The notes beneath the pieces were generated by a model. The model did not search any database, was not told the DNA's origin, and saw nothing but the letters and a program-made list of their open reading frames with translations. 64,000 bases of DNA from assembly GCA_013141505.1 (NCBI GenBank), contig JABFQX010000040.1, forward strand, positions 18,496 through 82,495, written 5' to 3'. The position numbers were made by a program, and so were the translations under genes. Of the stretch, positions 1-10,100 are shown in pieces. Origin of the DNA: Methyloglobulus sp. GTDB taxonomy: Bacteria > Pseudomonadota > Gammaproteobacteria > Methylococcales > Methylomonadaceae. Every line of letters starts with the position of its first letter. The first letter of the stretch is position 1.

Positions 1-2
1 TT

Positions 3-80
3 GCCAAACGCCTGGATTATGAATTGACCGCTCACGGCTTATATCTCTATGGCTTTTGTTCCAATTGCAGGAAATCCTGA
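3..80 (+). CDS. C-terminal end of a Fur-family regulator (partial)
   Basis: Only the last 25 codons are inside the window. They read ...DYELTAHGLYLYGFCSNC..., ending at a TGA. The His-x-LYLYG-x-Cys-x2-Cys tail matches the C-terminal metal-binding end of Fur/Zur-type repressors, where the CxxC pair binds structural zinc. It runs in the same direction as the lol genes but ends about 25 bases before lolC/E. Which Fur-family member it is cannot be told from this fragment. Confidence 0.55.
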   Translation, partial: AKRLDYELTAHGLYLYGFCSNCRKS

Positions 81-105
81 AAATCCCTTCACCCCCTAAA
101 ACCAC

Positions 106-1356
106 ATGTTTAAACCTCTTACCGTTTGTATCGGCTTGCGTTATACGCAGGCAAAACGCCGCACCCAATTTATCTCTTTCGTCACGTTAGCCTCAGTCCT
201 TGGGATTGCCTTAAGTGTGACGGCCTTAATTACTGTCGTTTCGGTGATGAATGGTTTTGTGAAAGAAATCAGTGGCCGTATGTTAAGTATGACTGCACAT
301 GCCACCATAACCGGCCATTATGGTCAATTGGATGACTGGCAAGCACTGAACCAAAAAATACAAAACTTCCCGCATGTCCAGGGTGCTGCACCTTTTATTA
401 ACGGTCAAGTGATGATCAATGCCGACCGGCGGGTCAGCGGCACCATGATTAGCGGCATTTTGCCTGAACAGGAAACCAAAGTATCCGATGTTGCCAGCCA
501 CATGCTGGAAGGCCAAGGTAGACTCACTGATTTAGTGTCCGGCCAATACAACATTGTGCTGGGTGATGAACTGGCGAAATATCTGGGTACTTTCGTTGGC
601 GACAAGATTACCGTCATCAGCCCACAGGTTAACTCGACGCCAGCCGGGGTGGTGCCGCGAATGCGGCGATTTACCGTGGTCGGTATTTTTAAAGTCGGCC
701 TACATGATTTCGACAGGAACATGGCGATGATCCATATAGACGATGCCGCCAAGTTATTCCGCTCCGATGGCTCAGTATCAGCACTTCGGGTTAAACTGGA
801 TGATTTGCTCAACGCGCCTGATATAACCCGGTCACTGACCGACGCATTGCCTGATTACGTCGTCAGCGATTGGACGATGGTCAATGAAAATTTCTTTCAA
901 GCCATCAGGATGGAAAAGAAAGTCATGTCCCTCATCTTGTTATTAATGGTCGCGGTTGCAGCATTTAACATTGTTTCCACCTTGATCATGGTCGTTACCG
1001 ACAAACGTGGAGACATTGCCATTTTGAAAACCCAAGGCCTGACTTCTGGCGCAATCATGGGCATTTTTATGGTGTTAGGTACGGTCATTGGCTTAGTAGG
1101 TACGGTTTTGGGCGTGGTATTCGGTGTATTGTTGGCAACTAATATAGCGGCGATTATTAAAGCCATCGAAGAACAATTTCATATTAAATTCCTGGATGCA
1201 AAAATGTACTACATCAGTGAAGTGCCTTCGGAATTGATGTGGTCTGACGTTTACACAACCGCAGGTATGGCGTTTTTGTTGGCCTTGCTGGCGACCCTGT
1301 ATCCTGCCTGGCAAGCATCTAAAATAAATCCAGCGGAAGTATTACGCTATGAATAA
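106..1356 (+). CDS. lolC: Lipoprotein-releasing ABC transporter permease, LolC/LolE family
   Basis: This 416-residue inner-membrane protein would extract outer-membrane-targeted lipoproteins and pass them to LolA. It has the family topology: one membrane segment near residues 22-48, a large periplasmic domain to about residue 270, then three membrane segments (about 272-298, 318-345, 378-400). The C-terminal tail ([18 protein letters not shown]) is the FtsX/LolC signature. The stop overlaps the start of lolD by 8 bases, so the two are translationally coupled. Only one permease gene is visible, so it may act as a homodimer (LolF-type) or have a partner outside the window; LolC and LolE cannot be distinguished here. 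Confidence 0.9.
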   Translation: MFKPLTVCIGLRYTQAKRRTQFISFVTLASVLGIALSVTALITVVSVMNGFVKEISGRMLSMTAHATITGHYGQLDDWQALNQKIQNFPHVQGAAPFINGQVMINADRRVSGTMISGILPEQETKVSDVASHMLEGQGRLTDLVSGQYNIVLGDELAKYLGTFVGDKITVISPQVNSTPAGVVPRMRRFTVVGIFKVGLHDFDRNMAMIHIDDAAKLFRSDGSVSALRVKLDDLLNAPDITRSLTDALPDYVVSDWTMVNENFFQAIRMEKKVMSLILLLMVAVAAFNIVSTLIMVVTDKRGDIAILKTQGLTSGAIMGIFMVLGTVIGLVGTVLGVVFGVLLATNIAAIIKAIEEQFHIKFLDAKMYYISEVPSELMWSDVYTTAGMAFLLALLATLYPAWQASKINPAEVLRYE

Positions 1357-2026
1357 GCCCAGTATTTTGCAATGCCAGAAATTGACCATGCGTTATGATC
1401 AGGGCGGCCTTGATGTTGAAGTGTTAAAAGGCGTGGATTTAAGCATTGGTGTTGGCGAACGCGTCGCCATTATGGGTGCGTCGGGTTCGGGCAAAAGTAC
1501 CTTGTTACATTTGCTGGGCGGCTTGGAAAAACCCACCAGCGGCAAAGTAATCCTGAACGGGATAGATTTGAACAACGTCAGTGGCACCAAATTGGCTCGT
1601 TTAAGGAACCGTTCATTAGGCTTTATCTACCAATTCCATCACCTTCTCGGTGAATTTACCGTACTGGAAAATGTCGCCATGCCCTTATTAATTGGCGGTC
1701 AATCGGTCAAAGATGCCCGGCACAGCGCCTCCCAACTGTTACAGCGGGTAGGCTTAGGTCATCGAGTGGAACATAAACCGGGCGAGCTGTCGGGTGGTGA
1801 ACGGCAACGGGCAGCCGTCGCTCGTGCATTGATCAACAAACCGAATGTAGTCTTGGCCGATGAGCCTACCGGCAACCTGGACAGCAAAACCGCCGACCAA
1901 GTGTTTCAACTCATGCTGGAGTTGAACCAGGAACTTAACGTCAGCTTCCTAATTGTTACTCACGACCCTGACCTAGCCGCAAAAATGGACAAGGTACTAC
2001 ACATGGAAGACGGGTTGATTGTTTGA
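1349..2026 (+). CDS. lolD: Lipoprotein-releasing ABC transporter ATP-binding protein LolD
   Basis: A 225-residue ATPase that powers lipoprotein release by the Lol complex. Visible are Walker A (GASGSGKST, around residue 43), the ABC signature [15 protein letters not shown], and Walker B followed by the D-loop ([13 protein letters not shown]). Length and motif spacing fit LolD and the wider MacB/LolD group; the pairing with an overlapping LolC/E permease decides for LolD. A Q-loop is visible at FIYQFHHLL. Confidence 0.93.
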   Translation: MNKPSILQCQKLTMRYDQGGLDVEVLKGVDLSIGVGERVAIMGASGSGKSTLLHLLGGLEKPTSGKVILNGIDLNNVSGTKLARLRNRSLGFIYQFHHLLGEFTVLENVAMPLLIGGQSVKDARHSASQLLQRVGLGHRVEHKPGELSGGERQRAAVARALINKPNVVLADEPTGNLDSKTADQVFQLMLELNQELNVSFLIVTHDPDLAAKMDKVLHMEDGLIV

Positions 2027-2107
2027 TTATCCTATACCCCCTTAAATTTAAGTGATGTGCACGAAATATAATGCTTTTCTCAAACAATACTTTATATACA
2101 GGTACCT

Positions 2108-2611
2108 ATGAAAAACAGACTAATACCAAGCCTATTGTTAATGGCGTTTATAACGCCGGTTCTAGCCGATACAATCGGTTCTGTTGATACCGACTTCAGG
2201 TTAATCGGGCCGGATAATAAAATCGAAATTGAGTCATTTGAAGACGAAGGCGTATCAGGCGTGACGTGTTACATCAGCCGCGCCAAAACTGGCGGTGTCA
2301 AAGGTGCCGTCGGCATCGCCGAAGACAAAGCCGATGCTTCACTAAGTTGCCATCAAACAGGGTCGATAAGCCTAAATGATAAAATAAAATCCGGTAAAGA
2401 AGAGGGTCAAGACGTGTTTAAAAAGCGCACGTCATTAGTCTTTAAATCCATGCAGGTCGTGCGTTTCTACGATAAAAAACACAATACCCTGGTTTACATG
2501 GTTTACAGTGATCGAATTTTGAAAGGTTCGCCCAACAACAGCATAACGGCAGTCCCTATTCTGCCCTGGCAAAATGCATTGCCAGCAACTTTAGTTCCGG
2601 CAGTTAAATAG
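2108..2611 (+). CDS. creA: CreA family periplasmic protein
   Basis: A 167-residue protein with a signal peptide (about residues 1-20, cut after VLA). The body matches the CreA family: [19 protein letters not shown], then an [19 protein letters not shown] segment with a conserved Cys, and a C-terminal PILPW. The biochemical role of CreA is not established. It sits 80 bases after lolD on the same strand, followed by transposon debris rather than the creBCD genes. Confidence 0.85.
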   Translation: MKNRLIPSLLLMAFITPVLADTIGSVDTDFRLIGPDNKIEIESFEDEGVSGVTCYISRAKTGGVKGAVGIAEDKADASLSCHQTGSISLNDKIKSGKEEGQDVFKKRTSLVFKSMQVVRFYDKKHNTLVYMVYSDRILKGSPNNSITAVPILPWQNALPATLVPAVK

Positions 2612-2934
2612 ACCCCTGTATTTAAATCTTGTTCCCCCCAACCAAACGAGGTACGTTGCCCCGTTCGAGAAGTTCCAACAGGGTTCAAAAAAGTCACCGT
2701 CGGCAAAACGTGCGTGGCAGACTCTAAGTTATGCCGTAACGGAAAAAAACAACCGGGGCGAAGATGATGGCTTAGGTTTTGTAATATTGTTTGGGTTAGG
2801 AACAACATCGTAAGGAGGTTTAGTGCTAGCAATTACCTTGATAGCTGCATTTGACGACATATTGCGTGAAAAATGCCACGCGTAGGTTCGCCACCGCTTT
2901 ACCCACCTGTGGGCGATTTTGATCTGGCGCGAAA
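2612..2934. other. Intergenic stretch between creA and IS remnants
   Basis: No convincing gene. A 29-base segment (2682-2710) recurs almost exactly at 30395-30423, so part of this is a dispersed repeat. The minus-strand reading frames here have no recognisable domain. The DNA between about 2720 and 2934 may be a decayed flank of the neighbouring insertion sequences. Confidence 0.4.
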
Positions 2935-3228
2935 TGATCTTGCCCGTTCTTTCGGACACTTGGATAAGTGAGTAATCTCTAAGCCCGAGGCCAACAATGA
3001 AATCCAAAAAAGAATAATTTCCGGCACGGTCTACCTACAAAAGATATACCGCCCAGTTTAAAGAGCAAGCGTTAGAACTATCTGATCGGGATGGCATACC
3101 CGCAGTATCGAAAGATTTAGGCTTGCAGGGGCAACGCTGTATGCCTGGAGGGCAAAACATCGGCAGACGAACCCCGTCTTTGAAGACCAAAAGCGCCAGC
3201 AGACATGGCAAGGCTTAAGCGTGAAAAC
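2935..3228 (+). mobile_element. IS3-family remnant A (left end and orfA, truncated)
   Basis: The left terminal repeat TGATCTTGCCCG...CGGACACT matches the ends of the minus-strand copy at 5948-6954. An orfA pseudogene follows. The element is cut at 3228, exactly where the end of remnant B begins, so B probably inserted into it or joined to it by deletion. Confidence 0.7.
2997..3222 (+). pseudogene. Broken IS3-family OrfA
   Basis: Reading from the ATG gives MKSKKE, then a stop, then FPARSTYKRYTAQFKEQALE, which is nearly identical to the uninterrupted OrfA at 6637-6891. Besides the nonsense codon there is a frameshift after the DLGLQG segment: one frame over continues as ATLYAWRAKHRQ. OrfA proteins of this family carry an HTH for binding the IS ends. 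This one is non-functional. Confidence 0.75.
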
Positions 3229-4038
3229 TGATGTGGTTACACTAAACCGGACGCACAATTTAAAATAGCGTGAACAGAGTGTGGGGGCAAATGAGCCGAG
3301 AAAAACCCAAAACGTATACAGCCGAATTCAGGGCATCAGCAGTTAAGCTGGCGAATGAACCAGACAAATCCATTGCCGATGCAGCTAGAGATCTTGGTAT
3401 TAACATCAACGCCTTGCATACCTGAGTTTCAAAATATACGCGTCCTTCTGAAGGCGATAAAGCCATACGGGCTGACGATGATCCCTATGAAGGACTGAAG
3501 CGCCTAAAGAAGGAAAATGCCCGTCGGGTACTTTGCCAAGGGGCACCGGTCGACTGCATGGATGCTGGAGGCATACCCTCCAGGGCACAAGGGGCAACGC
3601 AGCGATTTTTCAATAGGGCTCCTGTGCAGGTTTCCCGAAGCGCCTATTATGCCTGGCTTCATCGTGTGCCAACGCAGGCTGAAAAAGAGGATGCCGAATT
3701 AACAGCGTTGATTCAAGACGTGGTTAAAAAAAGTCGTGCAACCTATGGGGGGCGGCGCATTAAGAAATCGTTATTGCACTGTGAAGATCGAAAAGTCAGT
3801 CGCCGCCGGATTAGTCGGCTCATGCGGGACGCCGATTTAGCTTGTAAAACCAAGCGTAAATTCAAGGCCACCACAGGTTCCCGGCATGACCGGCCAATTT
3901 CACCTAATCATCTAGGACGCCAATTCACCGTAGGACAGCCAAACCAGGCCTATGCCGGCGATATTGCCTACATTCATGCCCAAGGGATGGTTATATTTGG
4001 CGACCGTCATCGTCCTGTATTCAAGGCTTGTCGTCGGC
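3229..4038 (+). mobile_element. IS3-family remnant B (orfA and orfB fragments)
   Basis: It starts with TGATGTGGTTACACTAAACC, the same terminal sequence that starts remnant C at 4039. The two belong to one IS type lying head to tail. The right end of B is missing, replaced by the left end of C in the middle of the transposase catalytic domain. Confidence 0.7.
3291..4037 (+). pseudogene. Degenerate IS3-family transposase (OrfA and OrfB)
   Basis: OrfA begins MSREKPKTYTAEFRASAVKL and is stopped by a TGA where the related OrfA at 4101 has Trp (HTWISK). After a deletion the frame continues into OrfB: SRSAYYAWLHR, ATYGGRRIKKSL and NHLGRQFTVGQPNQAYAGD are the HTH_21 region and the start of the rve (DDE) integrase domain. 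A further frameshift lies near IHAQG (the other frame gives WLYLATVI). Most of the DDE domain is lost, so it cannot be active. Confidence 0.75.
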
Positions 4039-4460
4039 TGATGTGGCTACACTAAACCGGACACATCCCTTAAAATATCTTCAAGAAGGAGTGTGTAACA
4101 ATGGGTCAAGAAAAACCGAAAGTCTATACGGCTGAGTTTAAGGGATCCGCCGTAAAATTAGCCAATGAATCATCCAAACCAATCGCCCAAACGGCTAGGG
4201 ATATTGGTGCCAATGAAAATACGCTGCATACCTGGATCAGCAAATACAGTCGAGCAGTTGATAATACGAAGGCGATGCGTACTGACGATCATTTATATGA
4301 AGAGTTAAAGCGGCTCAAAAAAGTAATAGGGCAACACTAGGCTGATACCATCTACATACCCACAATATTAAATTTGCCAATCAGAAACGTCTGGCTAGCC
4401 AACAAACTCAAGGTTAGAATGGAACACTAACAAATTTTACTATTGACATCTAACAGTTCT
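4039..4460 (+). mobile_element. IS3-family remnant C (left end and orfA)
   Basis: The left end TGATGTGGCTACACTAAACC matches remnant B. It is followed by an orfA reading frame, after which the IS3 similarity fades with no visible orfB or right terminal repeat. The right boundary given is approximate and lies just upstream of xthA. Confidence 0.55.
4101..4340 (+). pseudogene. IS3-family OrfA fragment
   Basis: 79 residues: MGQEKPKVYTAEFKGSAVKLA... with the HTH core ARDIGANENTLHTWISKY. It aligns along its length with the OrfA of remnant B. A good ribosome site (aaggagtg) precedes the ATG. The C-terminus changes abruptly after ELKRLKK, where intact family members run on into the frameshift window for OrfB. 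Without OrfB it is a relic. Confidence 0.65.
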
Positions 4461-4483
4461 AATACCTTAATCGGAATCACCCT

Positions 4484-5248
4484 ATGAAAATCATCTCCTG
4501 GAATGTTAACGGCATTCGCGCTGTGCAAAACAAAGGCTTTGCCGACACACTGGATCAGCTTGATGCCGATTTTATTCTGCTCCAGGAAACTAAGGCTCAA
4601 ACCGAGCAAATCGATAAGGCGTTGGCGGGTATAGACCACTACCATATTTACTCTAACTGCGCCGAACGCAAGGGTTATTCCGGCGTGACGATTTTATCCC
4701 GCCACGAACCGCTGCAAATCATCCAAGATATAGGCATTGCCGAACATGACCAGGAAGGCCGGGTAATTGTTGCCGAATTCGAGCATTTTTATCTGCTTGA
4801 CGTGTATGTGCCCAATTCTGGCGAGGCACTGGCACGCCTGGACTACCGCAAAACTTGGGATAACAAGTTTTTGGCGTATTGCCAGCAGCTGCAAAGTAAA
4901 AAGCCATTGATCGCCTGCGGTGATTTTAATGTTGCACACCAGGAAATCGATATTGCCCGCCCCAAGCCCAATTACAATAAATCGGCAGGTTACACTCAAG
5001 TTGAAATTGACGGCTTTAGCCACTTTCTTAGCGCCGGACTTGTCGATACTTTCCGACATAAAAACCCAGACACCGTCGCTTATAGCTGGTGGAGTTATCG
5101 TGCCGGTGCCAGAGAAAAAAACATCGGCTGGCGCATTGATTATGTATTGACCAGCAAAACACTGATCGACAAAGTCAAACATGCCTTTATCCGGCCTGAT
5201 ATTACCGGATCGGATCATTGCCCAGTCGGTATCGACATCGAATTTTAA
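4484..5248 (+). CDS. xthA: Exodeoxyribonuclease III (AP endonuclease, ExoA/XthA family)
   Basis: 254 residues, the usual length. The endonuclease/exonuclease/phosphatase fold motifs are all present: WNVNGIRA (residues 6-13), LQETK (metal-binding Glu), YVPNSG, GDFNVAHQEIDIA and the terminal GSDHCPVG (catalytic Asp-His). The enzyme cleaves DNA 5' of abasic sites during base excision repair. The stop abuts the start of the uracil-DNA glycosylase gene, so the two form a repair operon: the glycosylase makes abasic sites and this enzyme opens them. Confidence 0.95.
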   Translation: MKIISWNVNGIRAVQNKGFADTLDQLDADFILLQETKAQTEQIDKALAGIDHYHIYSNCAERKGYSGVTILSRHEPLQIIQDIGIAEHDQEGRVIVAEFEHFYLLDVYVPNSGEALARLDYRKTWDNKFLAYCQQLQSKKPLIACGDFNVAHQEIDIARPKPNYNKSAGYTQVEIDGFSHFLSAGLVDTFRHKNPDTVAYSWWSYRAGAREKNIGWRIDYVLTSKTLIDKVKHAFIRPDITGSDHCPVGIDIEF

Positions 5249-5875
5249 ATGATAATGACCATGCCTGACCGCGAACAGATTATGCGCGAGCATCGCGCCG
5301 CCCTTGCCAATTGCAGCTTATGTCCCTCAATGATCGGTCCAGTGGTAACCGGAAGCCCGGTGTTGTCATCCATTTTGTTGATCGGACAAGCACCTGGCGA
5401 TAAAGAAGGCGGCTTCGGCAAGCCGTTCGCCTGGACAGCCGGAAAAACCTTGTTCAAATGGTTTGACCGCATAGGGCTGGACGAAGAAACCTTTCGTCAG
5501 CGCGTCTATATGTGTGCCGTGTGCCGCTGTTTTCCGGGGAAAAATCCCAAAGGAGGCGACCGTGTGCCGAATCCCGATGAAATCGCTAACTGCGCGGGCT
5601 GGATTAAAGCAGAAATTGATCTACTTAAGCCTAATTTGATCTTGCCGGTCGGCAAACTGGCAATCAGCCAACTAATGCCCGTTAAAAAGCTCGACGGAGT
5701 GATCGGAAAAATACACTCGATCAATTTCCACGGCCATCAAACCGATGTAATCCCGCTGCCCCATCCATCCGGCGCATCAACCTGGCATCGTATGGAACCC
5801 GGCTTGAGCCTGCTGGAATCGGCATTACAAACCTTACAGCGGCATAAGACGTGGCAACAAATTTGCCAATCCTGA
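5249..5875 (+). CDS. Uracil-DNA glycosylase family protein (Fe-S type, family 4/5)
   Basis: 208 residues from the first ATG; a start at 5261 (MPDREQ) is equally possible because no clear ribosome site separates them. The N-terminal CSLC, the glycosylase motif GQAPGDKEGGFGKPF and the C-terminal HPSGAS are the marks of iron-sulfur uracil-DNA glycosylases of families 4 and 5. Further cysteines (CAVCRCFPG) could complete the cluster. It follows xthA with no gap, which supports a role in removing uracil from DNA. Family 4 versus 5 is not settled. Confidence 0.85.
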   Translation: MIMTMPDREQIMREHRAALANCSLCPSMIGPVVTGSPVLSSILLIGQAPGDKEGGFGKPFAWTAGKTLFKWFDRIGLDEETFRQRVYMCAVCRCFPGKNPKGGDRVPNPDEIANCAGWIKAEIDLLKPNLILPVGKLAISQLMPVKKLDGVIGKIHSINFHGHQTDVIPLPHPSGASTWHRMEPGLSLLESALQTLQRHKTWQQICQS

Positions 5876-6112
5876 ATAGTGGCGATACTGTCGGCTGCAC
5901 TCAAATTTTATTAATTGTGCAGACCGGCCAAATTTATTCTCAACAACTGATCTTGCCCGGATTTCACGGACACTCTACTAAGCGACTTTTTGGTTTTCAA
6001 ACGCAGCAGGGCTAAGATAGCCCAGTTTAGAATGAAGCCGTTTGCGAGAGACTGTATATTAATTTGTGTAATTGCTTATCATTGATTCCCTTATTGGGAG
6101 AGGATAAGCATT

Positions 6113-6463
6113 ATGAACAAAGCAGAACTTGAAGCGTTTGCCCGTGAAGCCGCCAAAAGCATAAAAACTGAAAAAGACCTCAATGCGTTCAGCCAAATGC
6201 TGACCAAGATCACCGTTGAGGCGGCCCTAAATGCCGAATTGGATGAGCATTTGGGGTAATACCGGCAGTCGGACACGGCGAACAGCCGCAACGGCTTTTC
6301 GCAAAAGACCCTGAAAACGGAGGACAGCCAATTTGAAGTGGCTATCCCGCGCGGCCGTGACAGCAGCCTTGAGCCGCAATTGGCCAGTAAGCACCAGACC
6401 CGCTTTACCTCCCTAGATGACAAAATATTGAGTTTGTACGCCAAGGGCACTTGTGACCTTTAG
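6113..6463 (+). pseudogene. IS256-family transposase N-terminal fragment
   Basis: It begins MNKAELEAFAREAAKSIKTE, and LTKITVEAALNAELDEHLG then SRNGFSQKTLKTE matches the N-terminus of IS256 (mutator-type) transposases. An in-frame TAA at 6257-6259 breaks it right after DEHLG. The similarity ends near ILSLYAKG, so the catalytic domain is absent. It lies inside the minus-strand IS3 remnant. Confidence 0.75.
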
Positions 6464-6464
6464 G

Positions 6465-6640
6465 TTACAAGTGCTGCAAATCAGCTGATGTTTTCTGAAC
6501 GGCTCCTGATAGGCGGCTGAACAATATTGGCTGCCCCGGCCAGAATGGACTGTCACAGCCGTTGGCATCTTTCGATACCACTTGTGCCCTTTAGGGTATA
6601 ACGCCATGACGAGGACATCACACACCAGCGCTGCCGTCAT
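6465..6640 (-). pseudogene. IS3-family OrfB internal fragment
   Basis: Reading on the minus strand gives MTAALVCDVLVMALYPKG..., then VTVHSGRGSQYCSAAYQ and a KHQLICS end. The HSxRGSQYCS stretch contains the second Asp region of the rve integrase core, although the usual HTDRGSQY Asp reads as Gly here. It is cut where the IS256-type sequence starts. Confidence 0.65.
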
Positions 6641-6891
6641 CCGTTCGGCGATTGTCCAACCAATTTAAGGCGAGCCAGTTCAGCTTGCTGGAGCTTTTGG
6701 TCTTCAAAGAGTTGCCCTGTTTGCCGACGCTTTGCCCGCCAGGCATACAAGGTCACCCCTGCCAGCCCTAAATCCTGCGAAACCTTGGGGATGCCATCAT
6801 GATCAGCGCGTTCTAAAGCTTGCTCTTTAAACTGTGCGGTATATCTTTTGTAGGTAGGCCGTGCCGGAAATTCTTCTTTTTTGGTTTTCAT
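6637..6891 (-). pseudogene. IS3-family OrfA, intact reading frame in a dead element
   Basis: 84 residues: MKTKKEEFPARPTYKRYTAQ... DHDGIPKVSQDLGLAGVTLYAWRAKRR. This is the HTH DNA-binding OrfA that normally makes a frameshift fusion with OrfB. The frame is open, but its OrfB is fragmentary, so the product cannot transpose the element. It is the best template for reading the broken copy at 2997. Confidence 0.65.
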
Positions 6892-7140
6892 TGTTGGCCT
6901 CGGGTTTAGAATTTACCCTATTAGCCGAGCGTCCGAAAAAACGGGGCAAGATCACTTGAACAGGTTCTTAGAAAAAGAACTGGCTGCACATGGCCGTTTG
7001 GAGCAATTCGAATTATTTATTAAAGCGGACACTCACAACTTCTGTAGAATATGATTGGATTACATACGAATAAATTTTTATAACCACATGATTATAAATG
7101 ATTTAAAAAATTACGAGGGTTTGGGCTTATAACCCCAATA

Positions 7141-10100
7141 ATGATTGCCAGTTTCATCCACTTTTCCATCCGTTATTACGGTGTAGTGATTGCTGTTGCC
7201 GTGTTGATTTTAATGGTGGGTAGCTACCAATTTACCAACGCTGGGCTTGATATTTTTCCTGAATTCGCCCCGAAACAAGTCATTATCCAAACCGAATCGC
7301 CAGGGTTATCTTCTGAGCAAACAGATGTATTGGTAACACAACAAATTGAATTCGCGCTTAGCGGGGTGACTGGGTTGCAATCGGTGCGTTCCGAGTCGAT
7401 CCAGGGTTTGTCGATTATCACCGCCCTTTTCCCTGAAAACAGCGACATTTACCGTAACCGCCAGCTTGTCAATGAACGTCTTGCCAACTTGTCTGCACAA
7501 TTACCCAAAGGGGTTTTACCGGTTGTTGTCCCGCTTTCATCATCTTCCGCTACCGTATTGACCTTGGGTATTAGTTCGGAAAAAATGGATTTGATGGCTT
7601 TACGCAGCCTAGTTGACTGGAACATTGCACCGCGTTTGCTTGCAGTTCCCGGTGTTGCGGACGTGAATGTGTTTGGTGGTGAAACTAAACAACTGCAAAT
7701 TCAAGTTGATCCCAGACAATTACAGCGCTTTAACCTGTCACTGGAAGAAATTATTGCGGCAAGTTCCCAGGCCGGAAATAGCCAGGGCGGCGGTTTTATC
7801 GAAAGCCTTAACCAACGTTTTAGCATACAACTCAACGGGCAGCCGACTACGCCAGAGCAATTCGGAAAAACCATCGTCAAGCGCAGCAATGGCAACAATA
7901 TCACGCTAAGTGAAGTGGGAACGGTTACTTACGCCCCGAAACCAGCGATCAGTGCGGCACAAATCATCGGCAAACCAGGGATTGTCCTCATGGTGTTGGC
8001 TCAATATGGCGCAAATACGTTATCAGTTTCCAAACAACTTGAAAAAAACCTGAACACGATTAGCCCTATGCTTGCTAAACAGGGCATTCAATTTTATCCA
8101 CACTTGTTTCGCCCCGCCGATTATATCGAGAAATCAATAAGCAATCTTTCCAAGCACCTATTGTTTGGCGGGCTGTTTGTCGTAATTATTTTGTACCTGT
8201 TTTTGTTTAATGCCAGAGCCGCAATTATTTCCACCCTGGCAATCCCGGTATCATTATTGGGCGCAGTTATGGTGCTGATGGCGGCGGGAGTCAATCTCAA
8301 TATCATGGTCTTGGGCGGCTTGGCTATTGCTTTAGGCGAAGTAGTGGACGATGCCATCATCGACACGGAAAACATTTTCCGACGGCTACGGGAAAACCAG
8401 CTCATTGCCATCCCCTTACCTGTCGCTGATGTGATAAAAAAGGCTTCCCTGGAAGTACGCGGCTCGGTGGTGTATGCAAGCTTCATCGTGGCGCTCGTAT
8501 TCGTGCCATTGCTAACCCTGGATGGTGTCGCAGGTCGTCTATTCGCGCCGCTGGGATACTCGTATATTTTGGCGATTTTATTATCATTACTGGTTGCATT
8601 AACCCTAACACCGGCACTTTGTCATGCCCTACTAGGGAAATATAATCTTGACTCCAAAGAGCCAAGGCTTATTAACACTCTTAAAGGCTCTTACCGAAAA
8701 GGCTTACTGACAGCATCCCGACATTTCAGGTTATTGACAATATCCAGCATCGCTATCTGCTTATCCGGTTTTTTGGCCTTGCTCACAATCGACCACAATT
8801 TTTTGCCGGAATTACGTGAAGGTCATTATATTGTCCACACCACCAGTATTCCGGGCACTTCGTTGACCGAGTCCATTCGCATCGGCAGCCAACTCACCGG
8901 ACAATTCATGGCGATTGCCGGGGTTGAATCGGTATCGCAATGGGCTGGACGGGCTGAGCGCGGCGCAGATACCTATGGTAGCCATTACAGCGAGTACGAA
9001 ATCCGGCTAGCATCAATGTCAGGTGCGGAACAACAACGGATACTGGATAAATTGCGGCATGTTTTAGCGACTTTTCCGGGCATCACTTTTGAAATCAATA
9101 CCTTCTTGACCGAGCGGGTCGATGAAACCATCTCAGGTTACACGGCTCCCGTGGTCGTGAACATTTTCGGGAATGATTTGCTAGATCTTGACAGCAAAGC
9201 CAAAGCGGTTGCCGCCGTTATAAAGGACATACCCAATGCCAGTAATGTCCAGGTACGTTCACCACCTGGCACACCTTTCGTGCAAGTCCATTTGAACCTG
9301 GATCGGCTGAATTTTTGGGGCGTGACATCCGAACAGGTCATGCTATGTTTACAAAGTGCTTATGAGACCACCGTGGTCGGTAAAGTGTTTGAAGGCAATA
9401 AAATAATTGAAGTGGCCGTCACCTTTCCACCGGAACAAAAAAAACAGCCGCTTGCAATTGCCGACCTTCCGATCAAAACGCTGGACGGCGCATTCATCCG
9501 TCTGGCGCAAGTTGCAGATATAAGACCCAACACTGGACGTTACAATATTCTCAGGCAAAATACCCAGCGCAAACAAACTGTTACAGCCAACATTGTCAAT
9601 GGCGATATGGACGATTTTATGCACACATTAAAAGCACGTATCGCAAAAGAAATTTCTTTCTCGGCTGAAACCTACCCTGAATTTGTTGGTGCTGCCGTCG
9701 AACAGGCCAAAGCAAGGAATAACCTCATCTTCCATTCACTTTTAGCCGGAGCTGGGGTATTGATCCTGATCACTATCGCCATCGGCAATCTGCGCCATGT
9801 CTTGTTGACGCTCGCTAACCTGCCTTTCGCGCTTATTGGCGGCGTTATTGCCGTTTTGGTCACGGGCGCTGCCTTATCGGTTGGCTCGGTAGTGGGTTTT
9901 GTCACTTTATTTGGCATCACCGTACGTAACAGCATTATGTTGCTGTCGCACTGCCAGCATCTGGTCGATAATGAAGGCAGGCCTTGGAACTTTGACACTA
10001 TTGCACTTGCCGCTGAAGAAAGACTGCCTTCAATCCTGATGACAGCCTTGGTGACAGCATTAGCGATGTTACCGATTGCGTTCAACAGCGACAACCCCGG

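Larger units (their letters stand above)
5948..6954 (-). mobile_element. IS3-family remnant on the minus strand, split by an IS256-type fragment
   Basis: The terminal repeats face inward: TGATCTTGCCCGGATTTC at 5948 and the reverse complement of TGATCTTGCCCCGTTTTTTC ending at 6954, both followed by CGGAC(A/G)CTC. Between them, on the minus strand, are orfA (6637-6891), a piece of orfB (about 6465-6640) and the extreme OrfB C-terminus (about 5981-6046, read as KLGYLSPAAFENQKVA then stop). A plus-strand IS256-type fragment occupies the gap. No target-site duplication is evident. It is the same IS type as remnant A. Confidence 0.7.

Noticed and set aside
2729..3007. Minus-strand frame across the first IS remnant
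   Set aside because: No recognisable domain; the plus strand holds the IS end and orfA.
4440..4472. TTGACA-N17 promoter for xthA
   Set aside because: The -35 is good but the -10 (CTTAAT) is poor and would put the start almost at the ATG.
4694..5293. Minus-strand open frame of 199 codons
   Set aside because: Shadow of xthA, whose catalytic motifs are all in the plus frame.
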